Positions 1 to 6,310 of a stretch of DNA of 6,699 nt are shown here, piece after piece. Origin of the DNA: Tannerella sp. (GTDB taxonomy: Bacteria; Bacteroidota; Bacteroidia; Bacteroidales; Tannerellaceae). The notes beneath the pieces are model-generated. The model saw only the letters and a program-made list of their open reading frames with translations, searched no databases and was not told the origin of the DNA. The DNA lies in assembly GCA_031271245.1 (NCBI GenBank), contig JAISWC010000334.1, positions 1 through 6,699 of the forward strand, given 5' to 3'. The stretch's first letter is position 1, and each line of letters begins with the position of its first letter. The position numbers and the translations under genes were made by a program.

Positions 1-24
1 AATTCATCATTCATTTAGATTTAT

Positions 25-1554
25 ATGAAAGCGAACAAAACATTTGGATACGTCCTTTACGGACTGATTTTCGCCGCCGGCCTCCTGCTGGGATGGCTCC
101 TGTCAGGCGATTCGAAGAAACTTGCGGAACAGGCGCAACACGTTCATTCCGCGGACGAAGCGCAGGTCTGGACCTGCTCCATGCACCCGCAGATACGCCA
201 GGACAAACCGGGCAAATGCCCGCTCTGCGCCATGGACCTGATCCCTCTCAGAACGTCGGGTGCATCCGGCGCCACATCCGACCCCGACGCCATCCGGCTT
301 TCGGCCGAAGCCGCGGCGCTGGCCGGCATACAGACGAGCGTGGTAGGCCGCAGCCGTCCGGTTCGGGAGATACGCCTCTACGGCACGATAAAGCCCGACG
401 AACGGCGACTGCATTCGCTCGTCTCGCACGTGAGCGGGCGCATCGAAACGCTGGCGGTGCACTATGCAGGCGAGACCGTGCGCGAAGGGCAGGTCATCGC
501 CACCATCTACTCGCCCGACCTGCTGAACGCGCAGCAGGAACTGCTCGAAGCCCTCAAACTGGCTGCCTCGCAGCCCGCCTTGCTGCCCGCCGCCCGCGAG
601 AAACTCCGCCTCTGGAAACTCACCGACGCCCAGATCGCCGAAATCGAGCGGACGGGACAGGCCTCGTCCACCGTCGACCTGCTGGCCGGCGCCGGCGGCG
701 TGGTGACGGTCAGGCGGGTGGAGCAGGGCGACTACGTCACTCAGGGCGGCGCGCTCTTCGACCTGGCCGACCTGTCGTCCGTCTGGGCGGTGTTCGACGC
801 CTACGAAGCCGACGCGCCCTACCTGAAAACGGGCGACCGGGTGGAATATACCCTGCAAACCCTGCCGGGCAAGACCTTTACGGGACGCATCTCCTTCATC
901 GACCCCACGCTCGATCCCGCCACACGCACGGTCAAGGTGCGGGTCGAGACGCCCAATCCGCGCCTGGAACTGAAACCGGAGATGTATGCCGGCGCCCTGG
1001 TCCGTACTTCGCTCAGGCAGGCGGACGAGACGGTCGTACCGAAAACGGCGGTCTTGTGGACGGGCAGGCGTTCCGTCGTCTACGTGAAACAGCCGGACAC
1101 GGACGAACCTGTGTTTAAAATGCGGGAAGTAGAACTGGGGGCGTCGCTGAGCGAGGAGTACATCATACTGGCCGGACTTCGCGAGGGCGAGGAGATAGTG
1201 ACGCACGGCGCATTCGCCGTAGACGCCAGCGCCCAGCTGGAGGGGAAACCGAGCATGATGAACGGCGCGGCCGCGTCGCAGCCGTCCGGCGGCGACCATG
1301 CGACACTCAAGGTCGGCGGACGCTGCGAGATGTGCAAAGAGCGCATCGTGACCGCCGCCCGGAAGGTGCACGGCGTGAAGTCGGCCTCCTGGGATAGCGA
1401 AACCGGGCAGTTGCATCTGCAATTCGACGCCCAGTCAACGTCGGTCGACGCCGTTGCCCGCGCCGTCGCCGCCGCAGGACACGACACGGACTCCGGCAAG
1501 GCAGACCGGGCGGTATACGACGCCCTGCCGGACTGCTGCAAGTATCGCGAATAG
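25..1554 (+). CDS. cusB: CusB-type RND efflux periplasmic adaptor with N-terminal heavy-metal-binding motif and C-terminal HMA domain
   Basis: This is the membrane-fusion subunit of a tripartite copper/silver RND pump, which links an inner-membrane CusA-like transporter to an outer-membrane channel and probably passes it metal ions. The 509 residues start with a hydrophobic segment (about 8-27) and no lipobox cysteine, so a signal anchor is likely. Residues 49-75 form the heavy-metal-binding motif WTCSMHP...CPLCAMDL, with C51, M53, H54, C65, C68 and M70 as likely ligands. The adaptor body follows: biotinyl-lipoyl halves near 130-165 and 218-250 around a helical hairpin (165-212), a beta-barrel (about 250-330) and a membrane-proximal domain (335-405). 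A linker leads to an HMA domain (about 425-490) with the pair C434/C437 in GGRCEMC, and the protein ends in a DCCKY tail. The ATG at 25 sits directly before the signal anchor. The pump and channel genes are not in the window and may lie upstream. Family assignment is firm; metal specificity is inferred. Confidence 0.93.
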   Translation: MKANKTFGYVLYGLIFAAGLLLGWLLSGDSKKLAEQAQHVHSADEAQVWTCSMHPQIRQDKPGKCPLCAMDLIPLRTSGASGATSDPDAIRLSAEAAALAGIQTSVVGRSRPVREIRLYGTIKPDERRLHSLVSHVSGRIETLAVHYAGETVREGQVIATIYSPDLLNAQQELLEALKLAASQPALLPAAREKLRLWKLTDAQIAEIERTGQASSTVDLLAGAGGVVTVRRVEQGDYVTQGGALFDLADLSSVWAVFDAYEADAPYLKTGDRVEYTLQTLPGKTFTGRISFIDPTLDPATRTVKVRVETPNPRLELKPEMYAGALVRTSLRQADETVVPKTAVLWTGRRSVVYVKQPDTDEPVFKMREVELGASLSEEYIILAGLREGEEIVTHGAFAVDASAQLEGKPSMMNGAAASQPSGGDHATLKVGGRCEMCKERIVTAARKVHGVKSASWDSETGQLHLQFDAQSTSVDAVARAVAAAGHDTDSGKADRAVYDALPDCCKYRE

Positions 1555-1568
1555 CATGACTGGAAAAA

Positions 1569-1583
1569 CTGTAACTGTAACTG
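1569..1583. repeat. Short tandem repeat, CTGTAA unit, 2.5 copies
   Basis: CTGTAACTGTAACTG lies 15 bases after the cusB stop codon, in the spacer between cusB and porX. It is visible directly but short. Its function is unknown, and a small slippage-prone simple repeat is the simplest reading. Confidence 0.4.
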
Positions 1584-1632
1584 ATTTTCTTCCGTTCGAT
1601 GGGAAACAGGGTTTTGTCGCCATTGCAAAATA

Positions 1633-1654
1633 CGCATCTTTCATTTCTGATGCG
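1633..1654. other. Weak hairpin in the cusB-porX spacer
   Basis: CGCATC (1633-1638) and GATGCG (1649-1654) can pair over a 10-base loop. No T-tract follows on the + strand, so this is a poor candidate for an intrinsic terminator of cusB. I saw nothing better in 1555-1824, and no good TAnnTTTG box ahead of porX. Confidence 0.2.
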
Positions 1655-1824
1655 CTCGTAAATGAGACCATGTGATTTGCGCCAGGTCAGGAGTTCTGAA
1701 ATTAGAAATGTACCCCACTCATATCCCATCATTCTCCATTCCGGGAAAATTTTTATGCCGTAGCTACATACTTATTCCGTTTTTTCACCGTTTAGCATAC
1801 AGTTAAACATTAATCCCAAAAAAA

Positions 1825-3375
1825 ATGACAACGAAAAAAGACCGGATTTTGTGGGCGGATGACGAAATCGACCTGCTGAAGCCGCACATCCTTTTCCTGC
1901 AGGAGAAGGGATACGAGATTACGCCCGTGGTCAGCGGGCAGGACGCGATTGAATATTGCCGGGAACAGACGTTCGACCTCATTTTCCTCGACGAAAACAT
2001 GCCGGGACTGACCGGCCTGGAGACCCTGTCCGCCATCAAGGAAATCGACCCGGGCGTGCCCGTTGTGATGGTCACCAAAAGCGAGGAGGAAAGCATCATG
2101 AACCAGGCCATCGGCAACAAAATCGCCGACTACCTCATCAAACCGGTCAACCCCCACCAGCTGCTGCTCTCCATCAAGAAGAACCTCCACAAAAGCGACA
2201 TCATCTCGAACATGACTACCGCCGGCTACCAGCAGGAATTTGCCCGTATCGGCACGCAAATCAACGATTCCCTGACGGCCGACGACTGGATGGACGTCTA
2301 CCGGAAACTGATCTACTGGGAACTGGAGCTCGAGGAAGGACAGTCGCAGATGAAAGACCTGCTCCGCATGCAAAAACAGGAAGCCAACAACGTCTTCGGC
2401 AAGTTTGTAAAGAAAAATTACCTCCAGTGGATGGAGTATCCCGAACAGCGGCCGCTGATGAGTCCCGACCTGTTCAGGAAAAAAGTGTTCCCCCTGCTGG
2501 ACAGCGACGAACGGCTGTTCTTTATCCTGATCGACAATTTCCGCCTCGACCAGTGGCGGGTGGTGAAAAACCTGCTGTCGGACTATTTCACCTTCGACGA
2601 AAGCCTGTATTACAGCATCCTCCCCACGGCTACGCAATACGCGCGGAACGCTATCTTTTCCGGCCTGATGCCCGTCCAGATTGAACAGATGTTCCCCGAA
2701 CTGTGGGTCGACGAGGAAAGCGAAGAGGGAAAAAATATCAATGAGGAACCGCTGATCCGGACACAAATCGAGCGTTTCCGCAAAAAATATTCCTTTTCGT
2801 ATCACAAGATTCACGACTCCCAGTACGGCGAGAAACTGCTGAACAACCTTTCCTCGCTGGAGCACAATCAACTGAACGTCATTGTCATCAACTTCGTCGA
2901 CATGCTTTCGCACGCCCGCACCGAAAGCAAAATGATCCGCGAACTGGCGCAGAGCGAAGCCGCCTACCGCAGCCTGACGCGCTCGTGGTTCCAGCATTCC
3001 ACCACACTGGAACTGTTCAAGAGCCTGGCGAAAAGAGAATACAGGGTCATCGTCACCACCGACCACGGCACCATCAAGGTAGACAACCCGGTCAAAATGG
3101 TGGGCGACCGCAACACCAGCACCAACCTGCGCTACAAGATGGGGAAAAACATGAGCTACGACTCCAAGCACATCTTCGAGATCAAGGAGCCTGTCAAGGC
3201 AGGTCTACCGTCGCCCAACCTGAGCACCCGCTACATCTTTGCTACCGACGAATCGTTTTTCGCCTATCCGAACAATTACAACTACTACGTCTCGTACTAC
3301 CGCGACACGTTTCAGCACGGCGGCATTTCGCTCGAAGAGATGCTGATTCCCTTCATCTCCATGCAACCCAGATGA
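1825..3375 (+). CDS. porX: PorX, two-domain response regulator of the type IX secretion system (receiver + PglZ)
   Basis: PorX is the cytoplasmic response regulator paired with the histidine kinase PorY. It controls T9SS gene expression and gliding or virulence secretion in Bacteroidota. The receiver domain (about 6-122) keeps every key residue: acidic pocket D12/D13/E14, phospho-acceptor D56 in FLDENMPG, T84, and K106 in LIKP. A helical linker (about 123-225) leads to a PglZ domain of the alkaline-phosphatase fold, with likely zinc ligands D237 (LIDNF), D359 and H363 (FVDMLSH), D413-H414 (TTDHG) and H498 (FQHGG). T270 in PTATQYAR fits the family's active-site threonine. From memory of the literature, the Porphyromonas gingivalis protein is a zinc phosphodiesterase acting on oligonucleotides. 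The length of 516 aa matches that protein (about 518). The A-rich run before the ATG at 1825 is typical of Bacteroidota. There is no DNA-binding output domain; the family is thought to act with sigma factor SigP. Confidence 0.96.
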   Translation: MTTKKDRILWADDEIDLLKPHILFLQEKGYEITPVVSGQDAIEYCREQTFDLIFLDENMPGLTGLETLSAIKEIDPGVPVVMVTKSEEESIMNQAIGNKIADYLIKPVNPHQLLLSIKKNLHKSDIISNMTTAGYQQEFARIGTQINDSLTADDWMDVYRKLIYWELELEEGQSQMKDLLRMQKQEANNVFGKFVKKNYLQWMEYPEQRPLMSPDLFRKKVFPLLDSDERLFFILIDNFRLDQWRVVKNLLSDYFTFDESLYYSILPTATQYARNAIFSGLMPVQIEQMFPELWVDEESEEGKNINEEPLIRTQIERFRKKYSFSYHKIHDSQYGEKLLNNLSSLEHNQLNVIVINFVDMLSHARTESKMIRELAQSEAAYRSLTRSWFQHSTTLELFKSLAKREYRVIVTTDHGTIKVDNPVKMVGDRNTSTNLRYKMGKNMSYDSKHIFEIKEPVKAGLPSPNLSTRYIFATDESFFAYPNNYNYYVSYYRDTFQHGGISLEEMLIPFISMQPR

Positions 3376-3381
3376 ACGCCC

Positions 3382-3810
3382 ATGATACTTGCCGTCAATG
3401 ACCTGCCCGCCGTCCACCGGGCGGCCGCGGAATTTATCCGCCTCATGGGCGACCGCACCGTGGTTGCCTTTCACGGCGAAATGGGTGTCGGGAAAACGAC
3501 GTTCATCAAGGCCGTATGCGAAGCGCTGGGTGTGGACGACGCCGTGGGCAGTCCCACCTTCGCCATCGCCAACGAATATCGCAGCGCCGCAACGGGCGAA
3601 CTTATCTATCATTTCGACTTTTACCGCATCCACCGGCTTGCCGAGGCACAGGACATCGGCGTCGAAGACTATTTCTACAGCGGCGCCCTGTGTTTCATCG
3701 AATGGCCGGAAAAAATTGCGACGCTGCTCCCTGCCGACACCCTGCACGTCCGGATGACGGAGAACGCCGACGGCACAAGGATGCTGGAGGTCGACGGCGA
3801 ACAGGGCTAA
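3382..3810 (+). CDS. tsaE: TsaE, ATPase of the tRNA N6-threonylcarbamoyladenosine (t6A37) synthesis complex
   Basis: TsaE is the P-loop ATPase that, with TsaB and TsaD, moves the threonylcarbamoyl group onto A37 of ANN-decoding tRNAs in the cytoplasm. The 142 residues are the usual family length. Visible motifs are the Walker A loop GEMGVGKTT (32-40), the SPTF switch-like motif (57-60), HFDFYR (77-82) and the Walker-B-like FIEWPE (105-110), all diagnostic of TsaE. The ATG at 3382 lies 6 bases after the porX stop, so the two genes are very probably co-transcribed and may be translationally coupled. It converges with mlaF, and the 43 bases between their stop codons hold no clear terminator hairpin. 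An internal frame starting a few bases later is a shadow. Confidence 0.95.
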   Translation: MILAVNDLPAVHRAAAEFIRLMGDRTVVAFHGEMGVGKTTFIKAVCEALGVDDAVGSPTFAIANEYRSAATGELIYHFDFYRIHRLAEAQDIGVEDYFYSGALCFIEWPEKIATLLPADTLHVRMTENADGTRMLEVDGEQG

Positions 3811-3853
3811 CATCCCATCTGAAACAATTTATTGGCAGAAGCGCAGGAAAAGG

Positions 3854-4612
3854 CTATTGTTCTTCCGGTTTGCGCGCGTTGCGGAGCCGGTCGGAGGCAA
3901 AGATAAAGTCGTTTAAGGCTGCATTGCCGGACGAGAGTATCTGTTCTTTCGAGCCTTGCCATTCCCTGACGCCTTCGCGGATGAAAATGATGTTCTCGCC
4001 GATGTTCATGACCGAATTCATATCGTGCGTATTGACAATGGTGGTCATGTGATATTCCTGCGTGATGCCGTGAATCAGTTCGTCGATCACCAGCGCCGTT
4101 TTGGGGTCAAGCCCCGAATTAGGTTCGTCGCAGAGCAGGTATTTGGGTTGCAGGGCGATGGCGCGTGCGATGGCGGCGCGTTTCATCATTCCTCCGCTGA
4201 TTTCGGAAGGATAAAGGTCGCCCGCGTCGGCCAGGTTCACCCGTTCCAGGCAGAACAGCGCCCGGCGACGGCGGTCACGCGCCGCCTCGCGCGAGAACAT
4301 GTCCAGCGGGAACATCACATTTTCCAGTACCGTCATGCTGTCGAACAGCGCCGAACCCTGAAACAGCATGCCCGTCTCACGACGCAGGCTTTTCAGTTCG
4401 TTTTTTCCCATGGCCAGGATGTTGCGCCCGTCATAGAGTATCTCGCCCCGGTCGGGACGGATTAGCCCGATGATACTTTTCATCATCACCGTTTTGCCCG
4501 ATCCGCTCCGCCCGATGATCAGGTTCGTTATGCCGGTCTCGAACGTCGCCTCGACCCGGTCCAGCACGGTGCGTCCCTCGAACGATTTTGTCAAGTCACT
4601 GATCTGTATCAT
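3854..4612 (-). CDS. mlaF: MlaF-like ABC transporter ATP-binding protein (phospholipid/MCE transport)
   Basis: This is the cytoplasmic ATPase that pairs with the MlaE-type permease to drive lipid transport between outer and inner membranes. All ABC motifs are present in the 252 residues: Walker A GRSGSGKT (34-41), Q-loop Q85 in LFQGSALFDSMTV, signature SEISGGMMKR (136-145), Walker B YLLCDEP with E163, D-loop SGLDP, and H-loop H196 in NTHD. The GSALFDSMTV stretch and the ISGGM signature are typical of the MlaF/MCE group rather than of other ABC ATPases. The ATG at 4612 overlaps the mlaE stop codon by one base (TAATG), so translation is coupled. No MCE substrate-binding gene (mlaD) follows, because tsaE converges directly. 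The stop is TAG at 3854-3856. Confidence 0.94.
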   Translation of the reverse strand: MIQISDLTKSFEGRTVLDRVEATFETGITNLIIGRSGSGKTVMMKSIIGLIRPDRGEILYDGRNILAMGKNELKSLRRETGMLFQGSALFDSMTVLENVMFPLDMFSREAARDRRRRALFCLERVNLADAGDLYPSEISGGMMKRAAIARAIALQPKYLLCDEPNSGLDPKTALVIDELIHGITQEYHMTTIVNTHDMNSVMNIGENIIFIREGVREWQGSKEQILSSGNAALNDFIFASDRLRNARKPEEQ

Positions 4613-5355
4613 TACATGAGCATGATGTGGGTGAGAAGTACGTCGGCCATCAGGATCATCACGCTGCTGGTGACCACCGCGTTGGTGCTGGCCTTCCCGA
4701 CGTCCAGCGAACCGCCCCTGACGTTGTAGCCGAAGTAGGCGGCGATGGAGGCGATCAGGAAGGCGTAAACAATCGATTTGATGACGGAGTAGGTGATATA
4801 GAATCCGTTGAAGTAATACTGCAGGCCAAATTCAAAGGACGAAGGCGTCATGCCGTTCCCGAAATAGCTGGCACCAATGCCGCCGAGGATGCCGGTCGTC
4901 ATGCTGAAGAATACCAGTATGGGAATGAACAGCATCAGTCCGACAATCTTCGGAAGAATCAGGAAATTAGCCGGATTGACGCCCATGATTTCCATCGCGT
5001 CGATCTGCTCCGTGACACGCATGGTGCCGATTTCGGACGCGATGTTGCTACCCACCTTGCCGGCCAGAATCAGGCACATGATGGAGGAGGAAAACTCCAG
5101 CAGGATGATTTCGCGCGTCGTATAACCGATGGTGAATTTGGGTATTAGCGGCGAGGTGACGTTCAGCGAGATCTGGAGAGCAATCACCGTACCGATAAAC
5201 AGGGAGATAATCACGACAATCCAGATGGAATCCACGCCCAGCTTGTATATTTCGCGCACCAGCTGTTTGAAGAACATGCTCCACCGCGTAGGGACGGAGA
5301 TCGTTTTAGCCATCAGCAAGGTGTATTCCCCCAATTGATGCAAAGCCTTGTACAT
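4612..5355 (-). CDS. mlaE: MlaE-like ABC transporter permease (phospholipid/MCE transport)
   Basis: This is the integral inner-membrane permease of an Mla/MCE-type lipid transporter. From the ATG at 5355 the protein has 247 residues, the usual size in Bacteroidota. Hydrophobic segments lie at about 43-62, 84-102, 132-157, 190-209 and 226-245. The permease motif SEIGTMRVTEQIDAMEIMG (about 107-125) is the hallmark of the family and forms the coupling region that contacts the ATPase. The open frame runs upstream to 5511, but I chose 5355 because the protein start MYKALHQLGEYTLLM matches family N-termini, the upstream 52 residues are Cys/Lys-rich and unlike the family, and a -7 promoter box lies inside that extension. 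It shares an operon with mlaF through a TAATG overlap. Confidence 0.94.
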   Translation of the reverse strand: MYKALHQLGEYTLLMAKTISVPTRWSMFFKQLVREIYKLGVDSIWIVVIISLFIGTVIALQISLNVTSPLIPKFTIGYTTREIILLEFSSSIMCLILAGKVGSNIASEIGTMRVTEQIDAMEIMGVNPANFLILPKIVGLMLFIPILVFFSMTTGILGGIGASYFGNGMTPSSFEFGLQYYFNGFYITYSVIKSIVYAFLIASIAAYFGYNVRGGSLDVGKASTNAVVTSSVMILMADVLLTHIMLM

Positions 5356-5378
5356 GCTTCTCGTTTTTAATTTCAGGA

Positions 5379-5386
5379 CAAAGGTA
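5379..5386 (-). promoter_or_regulatory. Putative -7 promoter box (TACCTTTG) for mlaE-mlaF
   Basis: Read on the minus strand, this is an exact match to the Bacteroidota -7 consensus TAnnTTTG. Transcription would start near 5372, giving a leader of about 17 bases before the mlaE ATG at 5355. The expected TTG at -33 is not clear: at the right distance I see only a T-rich CATTTT. The leader carries a purine-rich GAGAAG just before the ATG. The match is seen in the sequence; promoter activity is inferred. Confidence 0.55.
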
Positions 5387-5835
5387 GCAATATTTCGCCT
5401 TAAAATGCGGTGTAATTGATTTTTTGCTGATTTTGCAGCACAATACAAACAGTGAAATATGGCAAAAATAAAACTACTTTTCTGGAGATATGTGGATGGC
5501 AGACAAATCATTATTGATACAAGAACCTGGGGAATCCTCAGAATTGACGCGACGCTTGATAATGCCTCGAGAGAATATCAGCATTATTTTGCAAAGGCGT
5601 CATCAAACGAAAAACAGACCGGAAGGGCTTTATACATGGACTTGTGTACAGGCATATAAAGATATTTCTAAAGCCGATTATCAGCAAAAACCGTCAGGAT
5701 CGTATAAACCGAAAAAAAATCTTTTTCAGCAAAAACCGGTTACCATGCCGGATTTCGACACCCAATTCAGTCACGGTTACAGGACGTGGAAAACCGGAAA
5801 CTGTTGCACCGGAAAGGTCGTGAAATTAAAGATTA
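5387..5835. other. AT-rich block between mlaE and sufE with no convincing gene
   Basis: About 450 bases, clearly AT-richer than the flanking genes, separate the mlaE promoter from the sufE stop codon. Two + strand open frames are present, 5459-5659 (66 codons) and 5490-5894 (134 codons, running antisense into the 3' end of sufE). I recognise neither. They have no membrane segment, known motif, clear promoter or GC-rich third positions, and the longer one has a low-complexity Gln/Lys/Pro stretch made by a 13-base repeat. Minus-strand frames here are broken by stops. The block could be a decayed gene, a small non-autonomous element or plain spacer; the sequence alone does not decide. Confidence 0.5.
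5681..5738. repeat. Direct repeat TCAGCAAAAACCG, two copies 45 bases apart
   Basis: The 13-base word TCAGCAAAAACCG occurs at 5681-5693 and again at 5726-5738. Its first 10 bases also occur inverted at 5421-5430 (TTTTTGCTGA on the + strand), and that inverted match extends to 11 bases (5421-5431 against 5680-5690). The 45-base spacing is a multiple of three, so the two direct copies read QQKP twice in the 5490-5894 frame. The second copy runs into the palindrome AACCGGTT (5734-5741). No target-site duplication is visible at 5421 or 5690. Confidence 0.5.
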
Positions 5836-6267
5836 TTACAGTGACCGTTCATTCTTCAGGGAGAAGATCAGCGCATACACCCGCATCTGTTTGAGCATGG
5901 CGACCAGTCCGTTGGAGCGGGTGGGCGAGAGGTGTTCGCGCAGTCCGATTTTCTTGATGAAATAGAGGTCGGCATCCAGGATTTCCTGCGGTGTATGTCC
6001 CGAGAGTACCTTTATCAGCAGGGAAACAATTCCCTTTACGATGACGGCGTCGCTTTCGCCCCGGAAGACGATATGTCCATCCACCCGGTCGGCCTGCAGC
6101 CAGACGCGGCTCTGGCAACCTTCAATCAGGTTGTTCACCGTTTTGAGGTTTTCGTCCAGCGGTTTCAGCGAATTACCCATCTCTATCAGCAGGGCGTACC
6201 TGTCCATCCAGTCGTCAAAAACGGAAAACTCTTCGATAATTTGTTCCTGTGCTTCGTTTATCGTCAC
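5836..6267 (-). CDS. sufE: SufE, sulfur acceptor for the SufS cysteine desulfurase
   Basis: SufE accepts persulfide sulfur from SufS, boosts its activity and passes the sulfur to the SufBCD scaffold for Fe-S cluster assembly in the cytoplasm. The 143 residues match the family from end to end. The acceptor cysteine is C51 in EGCQSRVWL, and other conserved stretches are FDDWMDRY (17-24), GHIVFRGESDA (64-74), LSGHTP (88-93) and LSPTRSNGL (113-121). The start is a GTG at 6267, giving the N-terminus MTINEAQ seen in Bacteroidota homologues. An in-frame TAA lies a few codons upstream with no ATG between, so GTG is well supported. It lies downstream of, and on the same strand as, the glutaminyl cyclase gene, 71 bases after that gene's stop. 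Other suf genes are not in the window. Confidence 0.95.
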   Translation of the reverse strand: MTINEAQEQIIEEFSVFDDWMDRYALLIEMGNSLKPLDENLKTVNNLIEGCQSRVWLQADRVDGHIVFRGESDAVIVKGIVSLLIKVLSGHTPQEILDADLYFIKKIGLREHLSPTRSNGLVAMLKQMRVYALIFSLKNERSL

Positions 6268-6286
6268 GACAAATAATGTTTAACTG

Positions 6287-6297
6287 TTAATTATTAA
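6287..6297. repeat. AT-only palindrome upstream of sufE
   Basis: TTAATTATTAA is a perfect palindrome around a central T. It lies 20 bases upstream of the sufE GTG, within the AT-rich part of the spacer (6268-6310). It may be promoter-associated AT-rich DNA. I see no exact TAnnTTTG box for sufE, so its role is unassigned. Confidence 0.3.
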
Positions 6298-6310
6298 TGA
6301 CCGGCGCGGA

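Noticed and set aside
103..1422. 439-codon open frame on the minus strand opposite cusB
   Set aside because: It is a shadow of a GC-rich gene: the + strand protein has clear domains throughout, while this translation has no recognisable motif and is rich in Arg, Gly and His.
1435..1732. Minus-strand frames spanning the cusB tail and the spacer, one with a CVFC pair
   Set aside because: Considered as a zinc-finger or gene remnant, but there is only one Cys pair, no second pair, no promoter, and most of the frame is antisense to the HMA domain.
1810..3171. 453-codon open frame on the minus strand opposite porX
   Set aside because: It mirrors the strongly conserved PorX codons. No motif, no start signal, and porX is certain on the + strand.
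3811..3853. Possible bidirectional terminator between tsaE and mlaF
   Set aside because: AACAAT (3823-3828) and ATTGTT (3856-3861) pair over a 27-base loop, and CAATTTATTG has only a 4-base stem. Neither is GC-rich or followed by a T-tract.
5356..5511. N-terminal extension of mlaE from an ATG at 5511
   Set aside because: The extra residues do not resemble the family, and the -7 box at 5379-5386 lies within them.
5421..5690. MITE-like element with 11-base inverted ends
   Set aside because: Not called as a mobile element: the ends are A/T-runs, the flanks show no target-site duplication, and the right-hand end is itself one of two direct copies. Kept only as a low-weight observation.
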